Assembly: GCF_022836435.1 (NCBI RefSeq)
Contig: NZ_BQXC01000001.1
Span: forward strand, 720,400 to 784,399
Length of the DNA stretch: 64,000 nt
DNA from: Nitrosomonas sp. PY1
GTDB taxonomy: Bacteria > Pseudomonadota > Gammaproteobacteria > Burkholderiales > Nitrosomonadaceae
Direction: 5' to 3'
Shown here one piece after another: positions 19,567 to 28,450 of this stretch. Made by a program: the position numbers and the translations under genes. Numbering within the stretch: the stretch's first letter is position 1; every line of letters starts with the position of its first letter. Under the pieces are notes generated by a model. The model ran no database searches. It had not been told where the DNA came from and saw only the letters and a list, made by a program, of their open reading frames with translations.

Positions 19567-20127
19567 TCAAACGGCAACTACTTGTATATCGGGTTCGAGG
19601 GTTTTTAGCATATTTTCGATACCCCTGAGTGTGCCTGATATTGAGCTTGGGCAAGTTCCGCATGCACCCTGGTAGTGGATGCGAAGGATATTTCCTTCAA
19701 GTGCCAGAATATGAAGATCTCCACCATCGTGTTGTAAATAAGGGCGTACCTCTTCATTCAATAAAACATTTATTTTTTCTAAGCGTAATTGATCTTCCGG
19801 GCTTAAATTGGCCAATGCGCCGTTGGCTGCAGCAACAGTTTCTGCGGATTGTGCCGAAGCAGCAGGTGCCGCGCGGATAGGATCGGCAATTTCTCTAGCC
19901 AAATCCTGCCAATTGGCATTGCCGTCCTGAGTTACAGTAATCCATTGATCAATATAAAATACATTGGTGACATGATCAATGTCAAACAAGGCAGAGGCAA
20001 GGGGATCATCTTTTGCTGATTCAGCATTGTCGTAGGAGCGTGCGATACCCCATGTGAGTGGTTCTTTAAGAATGAATTTCAATGCATTCTTATTAGGTGT
20101 TCCTTCAATGTCGGCAATTTTAGGCAT
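19567..20127 (-). CDS. Nfu-type Fe-S cluster scaffold/carrier protein
   Basis: Nfu proteins carry Fe-S clusters from the assembly machine to target proteins. The 186-residue product has an N-terminal Nfu_N domain (residues 10-85, KFILKEPLTWG..., NVFYIDQWITVT), an Ala-rich linker and a C-terminal NifU domain with the cluster CxxC in GACGTCPSSISGTLRGIENML. It is the last gene of the suf operon, 56 bases after sufU. Domain order matches mitochondrial NFU1-like proteins rather than E. coli NfuA, which has a degenerate A-type N-terminus, so I give no symbol. Confidence 0.92.
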   Translation of the reverse strand: MPKIADIEGTPNKNALKFILKEPLTWGIARSYDNAESAKDDPLASALFDIDHVTNVFYIDQWITVTQDGNANWQDLAREIADPIRAAPAASAQSAETVAAANGALANLSPEDQLRLEKINVLLNEEVRPYLQHDGGDLHILALEGNILRIHYQGACGTCPSSISGTLRGIENMLKTLEPDIQVVAV

Positions 20128-20183
20128 TTGAATAATTTGTTTTGCTGTATTCTCAATGTGATGAAAAAATTAGTACTAGAAAT

Positions 20184-20672
20184 TTACGCGGAGTTTCTAT
20201 TTGCAGAGATAGTAGAATTTTTATTCGTTTCAGTAGATACAGTTGCAATAGAATTTAACGCAGCATGCAAGGTGTGCCAGGGCAAAATGGCACACTTCAC
20301 GCGGGTGGGTAGATCGCGGATACCAGAAAAAACAGTCAACCGACCCAGTTGATGGGGCTTATTGCTATCCAGCTTACCGGTGGCAAGTTCACGAAATTCA
20401 TGAATAAGTGTCTCGGCATGTGAAGGAGATTGATCTTTAACGGCTGTTGTCATCAGTGAAGCAGAGGCTTTGCAAATTGCGCAAGATTCACCTTGGAATG
20501 CAATAGCGTTAATTTGATTATCATGAATATGCAAAGTGATCTCTAAACGATCTCCACACAATGGATTATGCCCAGTTGCTTGATGGCTGGGTTGTTCTAG
20601 TTTGCCGTAGTTACGAGGCTTTTTGTTGTGATCCAGTATGACTTCCTGGTATAGAGAATTCGTATGTGTCAT
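20184..20672 (-). CDS. sufU: SufU/IscU-type Fe-S assembly protein
   Basis: SufU-type proteins accept sulfur from SufS or act as scaffold. The 162-residue product begins LYQEVILDHNKKPRNYGKL and keeps the three cluster/zinc cysteines: NPLCGD (about 38), GESCAICKASASLM (about 63) and RVKCAILPWHTLHAAL (about 128). The insertion between the second and third cysteine is typical of SufU compared with IscU. Its start overlaps the sufS stop by four bases. It ends in a short Ser/Thr/Asn-rich tail of about 20 residues. Confidence 0.93.
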   Translation of the reverse strand: MTHTNSLYQEVILDHNKKPRNYGKLEQPSHQATGHNPLCGDRLEITLHIHDNQINAIAFQGESCAICKASASLMTTAVKDQSPSHAETLIHEFRELATGKLDSNKPHQLGRLTVFSGIRDLPTRVKCAILPWHTLHAALNSIATVSTETNKNSTISANRNSA

Positions 20673-21934
20673 TGAAAAACCTTTTGTACGGTTCTAATTC
20701 CATCAACCAAAGCGTCAATTTCAGTTTTTTTATTATAAAAAGCAAACGATGCACGGGATGTGGCGGGAACACTAAAATGTTGCATTACCGGTTGAGCGCA
20801 GTGATGGCCAGTCCGAACGGCGATACCTTCTTGATTCAGAATTGTACCGATATCATGTGGGTGGATTCCCTCAACGGTAAAAGAAAGTACTGCGGTTTTA
20901 TGTTTGGCCGTACCAATGATTTTCACGCCGGGAATTGCGCTGATCAATTCGGTAGCATAATGGAGTAGCTCAGATTCATAATGACCAATATAATCAATTC
21001 CAATTGATGTTAAATAATCGATAGCAGCGCCAAAGCCGATAGCGGCAGCAATGGGTGGTGTTCCGGCTTCAAATTTGTGCGGAATTTCGTTGTAAATTGT
21101 TTCTTCAAAAGTAACGGATGTGATCATGTCGCCACCACCTTTGAATGGTTGCATACTTTCCAATAGGCTGGCTTTGCCGTACAAAATACCGATTCCCGTA
21201 GGCGCACACATTTTATGGCCCGAGAAGGTATAAAAATCGCAATCCAGTTCTTGAACGTCAATAACCATATGAGGTGCAGCTTGCGCTCCATCAATCAAGA
21301 CAGGAACATTGTTGTATTGATGAGCAAAATCAATCATTTCTTTAATGGGATTGATCGTGCCAAGGGCATTGGAGACGTGTATGAGACCGACAAATTTCGT
21401 GCGGCTATTAAACAATTCTTTGTAAACGTCAAATTTCAATTCACCCCGGTCATTAATAGGCACTACACGGATTTTAATACCCTTTTCTTCGGCAAGCATT
21501 TGCCAAGGTACGATATTGGAGTGGTGTTCCAGTGTGGTTAAAATAATTTCATCACCCGCTTGCAGGAATTTCCGGCCATATCCGTGCATGACCAGATTAA
21601 TGGCATCCGTCGTACCGCTGGTAAATATCACTTCCCGATCTTCTCGTGCATGAATAAATTGCTGAAGCACGCCGCGAGCCCGTTGATATTCCCGAGTGGC
21701 TACTTCAGACAAATAATGAACGGCGCGGTGAATATTTGCGTGCTGTTCAGTTTGGTACTTTACGAGGCAATTAATGACCGTTTGAGGCATTTGACTGGAT
21801 GCGGCATTATCCAGATAAATCAGAGGCTTGTCACCCACCTTGGTATTTAGGATAGGAAAATCAGCGCGAATCTTATCAACATTAAGAGCGGATGAAATTT
21901 GAGACCGTAATGTAGCGATAGGTGAGCGCATCAT
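20669..21934 (-). CDS. sufS: Cysteine desulfurase SufS
   Basis: This PLP enzyme takes sulfur from cysteine for Fe-S cluster assembly. In the 421-residue product the PLP lysine lies in FYTFSGHKMCAPTGIGILYG (about residue 240) and the persulfide cysteine in VRTGHHCAQPVM (about 377), both typical of the group II SufS class. The N-terminal extension of about 18 residues before VDKIRADFPIL is common. Starts at 21934 or 21931 are equivalent; the gene overlaps sufD and sufU by a few bases. Confidence 0.96.
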   Translation of the reverse strand: MMRSPIATLRSQISSALNVDKIRADFPILNTKVGDKPLIYLDNAASSQMPQTVINCLVKYQTEQHANIHRAVHYLSEVATREYQRARGVLQQFIHAREDREVIFTSGTTDAINLVMHGYGRKFLQAGDEIILTTLEHHSNIVPWQMLAEEKGIKIRVVPINDRGELKFDVYKELFNSRTKFVGLIHVSNALGTINPIKEMIDFAHQYNNVPVLIDGAQAAPHMVIDVQELDCDFYTFSGHKMCAPTGIGILYGKASLLESMQPFKGGGDMITSVTFEETIYNEIPHKFEAGTPPIAAAIGFGAAIDYLTSIGIDYIGHYESELLHYATELISAIPGVKIIGTAKHKTAVLSFTVEGIHPHDIGTILNQEGIAVRTGHHCAQPVMQHFSVPATSRASFAFYNKKTEIDALVDGIRTVQKVFQ

Positions 21935-23241
21935 GAAACACCTTGTGTTTGATTAAGAACAATTTGCTCTAATTGTTGTTTAAGCGAAGTAATTGGGATA
22001 CTGCTAATAACATCAGCAGCGAATGCATAAGTCAATAAATTACGCGCAGTAGCATTCGACAAGCCGCGACTCTCTAAATAAAAAATTTCTTCAGAATCCA
22101 ATTGCCCCACTGTTGCACCATGAGCGCATTTAACATCATCTGCAAAAATTTCTAACTGTGGTTTGGTATCCACTTTAGCGGTACTGCTCAGTAATAAATT
22201 TCGACTGGATTGGGATGAGTTTGTTTTCTGAGCTTGTGGTCGTACTTTAATTTTGCCATTAAACACCGCATGCGCTGTGTCATCAACAATACACTTGTGT
22301 TGTTGATGGCTAGTGCAATTGGGTTTTACATGGTCGATACTGGTATGGGTATCGGATAATTGCTGACCGGAAATCAAAGTTAATCCATCGATTGTGCAAT
22401 TACTATTTTCACCAGTTAATTGTACCTCCAAGTTGTAACGTGAGATTCGCGCTCCTAGCGAAACGCAGATCGATTGATATTGACTGGAATCTGCCAGCGA
22501 AACCGCACAGTTTGCTAAATGGTGCGCTTGTTTGCTATCACGTTGAACACGAACATGTTTAACTTGTGCATGGGCCGCTAAGTGAATTTCAGTCACCGCG
22601 TTGGTGATATAGGGTGATTGATTGATCGATACATAGTCTTCGATAAATGTTACTTTACTATCAGGGCCGCTGATAATTAGGGAACGTGGATAACTACTGA
22701 CCTCTTGTTGTGATGCAATGAACAATAAATGTATCGGTTCTGTAATGTGTGTTTTTGCAGGTACGATAATCAATGCACCATCATGAAGAAAAGCTGTATT
22801 CAGAGCGGCAAAGATATCGTGATCAAATTTCGCGTAATGACCAAGATGAGATTCAATCGTCGATGCATGAGATGGCATCTGCGAATGCAAATTGCCGAGA
22901 ATTTGTATTTGGGAGCCGGCAATATTCGACAGATCTGGAGAATAATGATGGTCTATAAAGACCAGTCGATTGGTTGCGTTTTGTAAACAAAACTTTTCGA
23001 TATCGCTAAGCTGTAATCCCGATTGCCGCTGTGAGGGTGGGTAAGTTAAGCGTGTCAATGGGGAGATATCGGTGAAACGCCATTCTTCATCGTTTTTATT
23101 GGGTAGTCTTTTCGTGCTAATAGAATCAATTGCGCTTGCACGTAATTGGTTTAATCCGGTCAGTTCGCTAGCTGATTTTGCTGACCAAGATTTAAGTAAG
23201 TATTGAAGATAGTCATTACTGCTTTTTACGCTGTTACTCAT
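21931..23241 (-). CDS. sufD: Fe-S cluster assembly protein SufD
   Basis: SufD pairs with SufB and SufC in the scaffold complex. The 436-residue product has an N-terminal helical part ([19 protein letters not shown]) and the long beta-helix core, ending with the conserved C-terminal segment [29 protein letters not shown], where Cys and His are the SufD residues thought to take part in cluster assembly. Overlaps sufC at its start and sufS at its end. Confidence 0.95.
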   Translation of the reverse strand: MSNSVKSSNDYLQYLLKSWSAKSASELTGLNQLRASAIDSISTKRLPNKNDEEWRFTDISPLTRLTYPPSQRQSGLQLSDIEKFCLQNATNRLVFIDHHYSPDLSNIAGSQIQILGNLHSQMPSHASTIESHLGHYAKFDHDIFAALNTAFLHDGALIIVPAKTHITEPIHLLFIASQQEVSSYPRSLIISGPDSKVTFIEDYVSINQSPYITNAVTEIHLAAHAQVKHVRVQRDSKQAHHLANCAVSLADSSQYQSICVSLGARISRYNLEVQLTGENSNCTIDGLTLISGQQLSDTHTSIDHVKPNCTSHQQHKCIVDDTAHAVFNGKIKVRPQAQKTNSSQSSRNLLLSSTAKVDTKPQLEIFADDVKCAHGATVGQLDSEEIFYLESRGLSNATARNLLTYAFAADVISSIPITSLKQQLEQIVLNQTQGVS

Positions 23242-24032
23242 GCGCTGACTCCTGTAGCCAAACGTTGATCGGCATTGATCCAGTCGTAACCACGAGTTTC
23301 TAACTCCATCGCTAGTTTTTTATCGCCAGTGATTACAATGCGACCGGCTTGCATAACGTGCACAAAATCAGGAACGATATAGTCTAATAAGCGTTGATAA
23401 TGTGTTACCAGTATGATGGCGTTATCTTTATGAGCAATTTGATTCACGCCATTGGCGACGATTCTCAGTGCATCAATATCTAGACCCGAATCGGTTTCAT
23501 CCAGAATGCTAAGTTTGGGTTCAAGCAATGCCATTTGTAGAATCTCATTGCGCTTCTTTTCGCCACCCGAGAAACCTTCGTTAACGCTACGGTCAAGGAA
23601 ATCTGGTTTCATATCGAGCAACTTCATTTTTTCACGTACAAAATCATCAAACTCAAGCGGATCGAGCTCATCTTTTCCACGTTGCCCCTGTATCGTATTG
23701 TAAGCAAGCCGGAGAAATTGTGTATTCGCAACACCTGGTATTTCTATGGGATACTGAAACCCTAAAAACAAGCCTGCCCGAGCACGTTCTTCCGGAGGTA
23801 ACGCTAAAAGATTTTTGCCCTCAAATTCTATAGTTCCTGCTGTAACTTCATAGGCTGAATGGCCTGCGAGTACTTTTGCTAGCGTGCTTTTTCCAGATCC
23901 ATTTAATCCCATGATGGCATGGATTTCACCGCTTTTAACGGTTAAATTAATACCATTGAGAATCTCGGTAGCGTTAATGCTGGCATGCAAATTTTTGACC
24001 GAAAGTAATGTTGTGCTATTTTTGTCGATCAT
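23238..24032 (-). CDS. sufC: Fe-S cluster assembly ATPase SufC
   Basis: SufC is the ABC-type ATPase of the SufBCD scaffold. The 264-residue product has Walker [18 protein letters not shown]-loop [16 protein letters not shown] signature [16 protein letters not shown], Walker [17 protein letters not shown] and the H-loop histidine in [13 protein letters not shown]. These are the exact SufC variants. Overlaps sufB and sufD by four bases each. Confidence 0.97.
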   Translation of the reverse strand: MIDKNSTTLLSVKNLHASINATEILNGINLTVKSGEIHAIMGLNGSGKSTLAKVLAGHSAYEVTAGTIEFEGKNLLALPPEERARAGLFLGFQYPIEIPGVANTQFLRLAYNTIQGQRGKDELDPLEFDDFVREKMKLLDMKPDFLDRSVNEGFSGGEKKRNEILQMALLEPKLSILDETDSGLDIDALRIVANGVNQIAHKDNAIILVTHYQRLLDYIVPDFVHVMQAGRIVITGDKKLAMELETRGYDWINADQRLATGVSA

Positions 24033-25465
24033 CCGACGCTCCCTTCTAATTTAAAACTCAATAACTTAGTGGCTTCTACCGCAAATTCCATCGGCAATTG
24101 CTGAAACACTTCCTTGCAAAAACCGTTGATGATCATCGAAACTGCTTCTTCCGCACCAATACCACGTTGCGATAAGTAGAACAGTTGATCTTCACCAATC
24201 TTTGATGTGGAAGCTTCGTGTTCTACTTTTGCCGTGTTGTTTTGTACTTGAATATAGGGAAAAGTATGTGCACCACATTGATCGCCGATGAGCATCGAAT
24301 CACACTGTGAGTAATTCCGAGCGCCATTGGCTGTCGGTGTAATGCGCACTAGGCCACGGTAGCTGCTATTTGAGCGGCCTGCTGATATGCCTTTGCTAAT
24401 GATGGTACTTCGAGTATTTTTACCAATATGAATCATTTTGGTACCAGTGTCTGCTTGCTGAAAATTGTTTGTCACAGCAACGGAATAGAATTCGCCTACA
24501 GAGTTATCGCCTCGTAAAATACAGGAAGGATATTTCCAAGTGATTGCGGCACCAGTTTCTACTTGGGTCCAGGAGATGCGAGAGTTAACACCTTTCGCTA
24601 AGCCACGTTTGGTTACGAAATTATAAATACCACCAATACCATTTTCATCGCCGGCATACCAGTTTTGCACGGTTGAGTATTTGATATCTGCGTTATCTAA
24701 TGCAATCAATTCAACCACGGCAGCATGTAATTGATTGGTGTCAAATTGGGGGGCTGTGCATCCCTCTAGATAAGAAACTGATGCGCCTTCTTCAGCGATT
24801 ACCAGCGTGCGTTCAAATTGACCAGATCCTTCGGTATTGATGCGGAAGTAAGTGGATAAATCCATGGGGCATTTTACGCCTTTAGGGATAAAGCAAAAAG
24901 AACCATCGGTAAACACTGCTGAATTTAAGGCGGCAAAAAAATTATCGCCAACTGGAACCACTGATCCAAGGTATTTTTTAACTAATTCAGGGTGATTGTG
25001 CACAGCTTCAGAAATAGAACAGAAAATGATACCGACCTCGGCTAGCTTTTGCTTGTAAGTTGTAGCTACAGACACACTATCAAAAATAACATCGACAGCT
25101 ACACCTGCTAACGCGGCGCGTTCATGCATTGGTACGCCAAGTTTCTCAAAAGTACGCAATAATTCAGGATCGACTTCATCCATACTTGCTAGCTTATTCT
25201 TTGGCTTGGGAGCTGAATAATAGCTGATATCCTGATAATCTATTTTAGAATAATGGACATTTTGCCAATCGGGTTCGGACATGGTTATCCATTTTCGATA
25301 TGCATCCAGACGGAATGACAAGAGCCATTCAGGTTCGTTCTTTTTGGCTGAAATTAATCGAATCGTGTCTTCATTGAGCCCTTTAGGAGCGACATCTGAT
25401 TCAATATCTGTTACGAAGCCATGCTTGTATGGCTGATTAACCAAGCTTTGCAGTACTGCGCTCAT
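24029..25465 (-). CDS. sufB: Fe-S cluster assembly protein SufB
   Basis: SufB is the main scaffold subunit on which the cluster is built. The 478-residue product has the family core, including [19 protein letters not shown], the segment [29 protein letters not shown], and the C-terminal [35 protein letters not shown]. It lacks any intein. A 131-base gap separates it from sufA; that gap holds a long-range AAAGCAAG/CTTGCTTT pairing that I would not call functional. Confidence 0.97.
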   Translation of the reverse strand: MSAVLQSLVNQPYKHGFVTDIESDVAPKGLNEDTIRLISAKKNEPEWLLSFRLDAYRKWITMSEPDWQNVHYSKIDYQDISYYSAPKPKNKLASMDEVDPELLRTFEKLGVPMHERAALAGVAVDVIFDSVSVATTYKQKLAEVGIIFCSISEAVHNHPELVKKYLGSVVPVGDNFFAALNSAVFTDGSFCFIPKGVKCPMDLSTYFRINTEGSGQFERTLVIAEEGASVSYLEGCTAPQFDTNQLHAAVVELIALDNADIKYSTVQNWYAGDENGIGGIYNFVTKRGLAKGVNSRISWTQVETGAAITWKYPSCILRGDNSVGEFYSVAVTNNFQQADTGTKMIHIGKNTRSTIISKGISAGRSNSSYRGLVRITPTANGARNYSQCDSMLIGDQCGAHTFPYIQVQNNTAKVEHEASTSKIGEDQLFYLSQRGIGAEEAVSMIINGFCKEVFQQLPMEFAVEATKLLSFKLEGSVG

Positions 25466-25596
25466 TTGGTTTCTTCCTTTTTTCTTAATGTACGATGCAA
25501 AGCAAGAAAATTTATTTTTATGTTGTTTTATTGCCTTGCTTTTTGAATTATTTAATTATTATCATTTAGATAACTGACTGAAACTGAACATAAGAT

Positions 25597-25944
25597 CTAA
25601 TTATGCTCAATTGCTTTTTCTTTGACACTAAAGCTATCGCCGCAACCACACGTGCTATCAGCATTCGGATTATTAATTTTAAGCGTGTTATTGAGTCCAT
25701 CTTTTACGAGATCCACTTCAGATCCAACTAGAAAAGATAGAATATCTGAAGCAATCGCAACTTTAACATTCTGAGATTCAAATATTTGATCGTTGGATTG
25801 AATGTCTTCGGTATAATCGACGATATATGAATTTCCAGAACATCCGGATTTTTTAACACCAATACGCAACATGGTACCTGGCTTCATTTTTGCAAGCTGT
25901 TGTTGGATATATTTTCCAGCATTTTCCGTTAATGTAATAGACAT
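25597..25944 (-). CDS. sufA: A-type Fe-S carrier protein SufA
   Basis: A-type carriers hold and deliver clusters. The 115-residue product has the three-cysteine signature: Cys in KKSGCSGNSYIVDY and the CGCG motif in STCGCGDSFSV, with usual spacing. An extension of about ten residues follows. It could equally be named iscA or erpA by sequence alone; position in the suf operon, second after iscR, favours sufA. The start has only a weak ribosome site. Confidence 0.9.
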   Translation of the reverse strand: MSITLTENAGKYIQQQLAKMKPGTMLRIGVKKSGCSGNSYIVDYTEDIQSNDQIFESQNVKVAIASDILSFLVGSEVDLVKDGLNNTLKINNPNADSTCGCGDSFSVKEKAIEHN

Positions 25945-25970
25945 ATATGCAGTCAGCGAATGATTTGTTT

Positions 25971-26432
25971 TCAGGCTACGGTTGTTTCACGCATATCGAT
26001 CAATGGAGCGATATCTCTTGATTTTAGATTTTTCTGATTATCAACAAGTTCCTTTAAGGTGACAGCGCCAAGATAATCAAAAATGATTTCATTGAGTTTT
26101 GCCCATAAATCATGAGTCATGCATTTACTGTCATTATGGCAATTTTCTTTCCCACCACATTGCGTAGCATCAATCGGTTCGTCAACTGCAAGGATAATAT
26201 CTGCGATAGAGACTTCACCGAGATCTTTGGCCAAACAATAACCGCCTCCAGGACCCCTTACGCTATCGACTAATTCGGATTGACGAAGTTTTGCAAATAA
26301 TTGTTCTAAGTAGGAGAGTGAAATTTTTTGCCGTTGACTAATGTCTGCTAAAGTTACTGGGTTACTACTTTGTTGCAGAGCAAGATCAAGTAATGCTGTT
26401 ACTGCGAACCTACCTTTCGTTGTGAGTCTCAT
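25971..26432 (-). CDS. iscR: Rrf2-family Fe-S sensing regulator IscR
   Basis: IscR is a [2Fe-2S] repressor/activator that adjusts Fe-S biogenesis. The 153-residue product starts MRLTTKGRFAVTALLDLAL, has the winged helix recognition part LSYLEQLFAKLRQSELV.S.RGPGGGY, and the cluster ligands in CGGKENCHNDSKCMTHDLW, whose C-x5-C-x5-C-x2-H spacing equals that of E. coli IscR. It heads the suf operon here rather than an isc operon. Two IscR-like operators lie directly upstream over the promoter, so autoregulation is likely. Confidence 0.95.
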   Translation of the reverse strand: MRLTTKGRFAVTALLDLALQQSSNPVTLADISQRQKISLSYLEQLFAKLRQSELVDSVRGPGGGYCLAKDLGEVSIADIILAVDEPIDATQCGGKENCHNDSKCMTHDLWAKLNEIIFDYLGAVTLKELVDNQKNLKSRDIAPLIDMRETTVA

Positions 26433-26506
26433 AGAATAATCGCTCCTGTTTAAATGAATTAAAACTAATACTTGATTGAAATTCTCGCTAACCTGATTCG
26501 ACCCTA

Positions 26507-26531
26507 ATAACCGATCATTTTAGTCGACTAT
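26507..26531 (-). promoter_or_regulatory. Candidate IscR type 1 site, proximal
   Basis: On the minus strand this 25-base element begins ATAGTCGACTA and ends GATCGGTTAT. Compared with the type 1 IscR consensus (ATASYYGACTRWWWYAGTCRRSTAT as I remember it) it has three mismatches, all in the second half. It covers the -10 box and part of the transcription start region of the iscR-suf promoter. Confidence 0.6.
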
Positions 26532-26555
26532 ACAATACCCGATTGATTCAGTCAA
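26527..26555 (-). promoter_or_regulatory. Sigma70 promoter of the iscR-suf operon
   Basis: On the minus strand, -35 TTGACT (26555-26550) and -10 TATAGT (26532-26527) are exactly 17 bases apart, about 95 bases before the iscR ATG. Both boxes fall inside the two IscR-type operators, the same arrangement as repression by occlusion at the E. coli iscR promoter. Confidence 0.75.
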
Positions 26556-26559
26556 CTAT
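26535..26559 (-). promoter_or_regulatory. Candidate IscR type 1 site, distal
   Basis: On the minus strand the 25-base element begins ATAGTTGACTG and ends CAATCGGGTAT. It differs from the type 1 consensus at one position only (A for G in the second half-site). It overlaps the -35 box. Its centre is 28 bases from the proximal site, with three bases between the two. Confidence 0.75.
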
Positions 26560-26802
26560 AAGGTAAGTTTCCACAGTACGGAAGGCTTTTGCGGGGATAT
26601 TTAGAAACCAAATTGGATGTCTTACCCCGGTAAATTTTAGCTTACACAGCGCTATACTGCTCAAGTCATCAATGAATTAAAATCACATGTAAAATAATCA
26701 TTTTTGAAGATAGATTTTCTATGGCGATAAAGTAAGATGAATTACCAGGGTTATTATGCCGAATTATTGTTTATAAATATTAAATGCTTGAAGGAGAGAT
26801 AG

Positions 26803-27303
26803 ATGCAACCAATTACTATAATGGTTGTTGAAACTGGTCAGAATCAAGCTATATCGATACAAGATTTTGAAGGAAACAGCGATATTAGAGTCTTAGATAG
26901 AAGTAAATCGAATGATTGCGACTTAGCTGAACCGTTGCTACAGGAACAAGAAATTACTGTTGATTTTATCGAGAGCACGTTAGAAAAAATAGATCGTCTA
27001 AATCCTAAAACAGTTCTAATCAATGCCAACTCAACCGTTCAGGAGTACTACGATTTACTGGTTGCTATGCACTACCAGCGACCGAACACTCAGGTGATTT
27101 TGGTTGTTAATGATTCCATCTCGGAAGATTGTATTCTTAAAGCTTTATCTTGCGGAGCCCAAGGTTTTATAACGAATGAATTAAGCGCGCTTGATTTTAT
27201 AAAAGTTGTCAATGCAATCGATCAGGGTGAAATTTGGGTGTCACGCAAAATTCTTACGAAAGCGATGGATCAAGTTTTTCTTCTTAATAATTTGGCTTCT
27301 TGA
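26803..27303 (+). CDS. Stand-alone receiver-like protein lacking the phospho-acceptor aspartate
   Basis: The 166-residue protein resembles the receiver domain of NarL/LuxR-type response regulators: the end of the domain reads LKALSCGAQGFITNELSALDFIKVVNAIDQGEIWVSRKIL, the usual alpha4-beta5-alpha5 pattern. At the position of the phosphorylated Asp it has Asn (N74 in KTVLINANST), and the acidic pair of the first loop is not apparent. There is no DNA-binding domain. The first 50 residues have no clear match. It lies 3 bases before the LuxR-type gene below, so both are one unit. A phosphorylation-independent partner or decoy is an inference. Confidence 0.75.
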   Translation: MQPITIMVVETGQNQAISIQDFEGNSDIRVLDRSKSNDCDLAEPLLQEQEITVDFIESTLEKIDRLNPKTVLINANSTVQEYYDLLVAMHYQRPNTQVILVVNDSISEDCILKALSCGAQGFITNELSALDFIKVVNAIDQGEIWVSRKILTKAMDQVFLLNNLAS

Positions 27304-27306
27304 GAA

Positions 27307-27957
27307 TTGATTTTGATCATCCTCGCTAGTATCAATAAAGAAACTTTATTCTGTTGGAAATCTGCGTTGTCAAAAATAGCCTTTTTGAATTCGTATAATA
27401 CTTTCTCAGTACTTAAGAAAAATCTACAACAGCTAAATCCTCAATTGATTTTAATTGATTGCGAATTACCTGGATTTATGGGGTATCAGTCCATCCAAGA
27501 ATTATTAGCTATCAGTAAGCAAGCTAAAATCGTGCTTTTCGGACCGAATCTATCAGATGAGGTTGAATGGGGTTTTTTTAAAGCAGGAATCAAAGGATAT
27601 TGTCCAGGCAAAATTTCTACCGAGCAACTTAACAAAGTTATTAGCGCTATTTTACAAGGAGAGTTATGGATACGTCGCACATTAACACACCGTATTTTGG
27701 ATGAGCTAATTAAAACAACACATGAAGAAAAACGTACAAAACAGTTTATTCAAAATGCAATAGCAAGCTTGACTCATCGTGAAAACGAAATAGCATTATT
27801 AGTGGCCCAAGGAGAAAGTAATAAAGATATCGCATACCGGTTAGCGATTACTGAGCGCACCGTGAAAGCGCATTTAACAGAAATCTTTAAAAAAATGCAG
27901 GTTACGGATCGCATTAAAGTTGCACTTATAATTAAAGATCTCATTCAGTCACGATAA
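27307..27957 (+). CDS. LuxR-family regulator with atypical receiver domain
   Basis: The 216-residue product has a receiver-like domain (1-120) and a GerE/LuxR helix-turn-helix (about 150-210: LTHRENEIALLVAQGESNKDIAYRLAITERTVKAHLTEIF). In the receiver Asp51 (LILIDCELP) is present, but the N-terminal acidic pair is missing (ILASINKE), the switch Ser/Thr is replaced (VLFGPN) and the lysine loop is altered (KGYCPGK). Control by ordinary phosphorylation is therefore doubtful. The start is a TTG at 27307, 3 bases after the upstream stop; a TTG at 27313 is also possible. No histidine kinase is nearby. Confidence 0.85.
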   Translation: MILIILASINKETLFCWKSALSKIAFLNSYNTFSVLKKNLQQLNPQLILIDCELPGFMGYQSIQELLAISKQAKIVLFGPNLSDEVEWGFFKAGIKGYCPGKISTEQLNKVISAILQGELWIRRTLTHRILDELIKTTHEEKRTKQFIQNAIASLTHRENEIALLVAQGESNKDIAYRLAITERTVKAHLTEIFKKMQVTDRIKVALIIKDLIQSR

Positions 27958-27998
27958 TTTCTTGGAAATATTAAGGACAATAGCAATAAGGAAATAAC

Positions 27999-28391
27999 AT
28001 GATTAAACAAGTAATTAAAACCACCAATGCACCTCAAGCCATCGGTACTTATTCACAAGCCATACGAGTTCGGAGCGGTGGAGATACCGTTTATTTATCG
28101 GGACAGATTGGATTAGATCCAGATACGATGCAAATGATCGATGGTATCGATGCACAAATTCGCCAGGTTTTTAATAACTTGCAATCGGTCGCAACAGCCA
28201 GCGGTGGTGATCTGGGTGATATCGTCAAGTTAAATATCTTTCTAACAGATTTAGATAATTTTGCATTGGTGAATGAAATTATGGCAAGTTATTTTTCTCA
28301 ACCTTATCCAGCGCGAGCAGCAGTGGGGGTCAAAGCGCTTCCGCGTGGCGCACTAATTGAAATGGATGCAATTATGGTCGTTCAAGGCTGA
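27999..28391 (+). CDS. ridA: RidA family enamine/imine deaminase
   Basis: RidA proteins hydrolyse reactive enamine/imine intermediates made by PLP enzymes. The 130-residue product starts [17 protein letters not shown] and has the key arginine in [22 protein letters not shown] (Arg about residue 105), with the usual trimer-forming fold length. It lies about 40 bases after the regulator and 60 before recG. RidA beside recG is common in betaproteobacteria, often with spoT, which is not here. Confidence 0.95.
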   Translation: MIKQVIKTTNAPQAIGTYSQAIRVRSGGDTVYLSGQIGLDPDTMQMIDGIDAQIRQVFNNLQSVATASGGDLGDIVKLNIFLTDLDNFALVNEIMASYFSQPYPARAAVGVKALPRGALIEMDAIMVVQG

Positions 28392-28450
28392 GCGATAGCC
28401 ACTTGTATTCTGCTTCATGCCGTCCATCTGGAATGTATTGACTATCCAGA

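Larger units (their letters stand above)
26433..26802. other. Divergent control region between iscR and the receiver-like gene
   Basis: This gene-free stretch of 370 bases holds the iscR promoter and operators at 26507-26559. The remainder (26560-26802) is AT-rich and should contain the promoter of the plus-strand receiver gene; I could not pick out clear boxes. A strong ribosome site, AAGGAGAG, ends it just before 26803. Confidence 0.6.

Noticed and set aside
19567-20672. nif gene cluster suggested by NifU-like proteins
   Set aside because: The genes lie in a complete suf operon with IscR; no nitrogenase gene is present.
25466-25596. Hairpin AAAGCAAG/CTTGCTTT between sufA and sufB
   Set aside because: The loop is about 30 bases and AT-rich, so the pairing could be chance.
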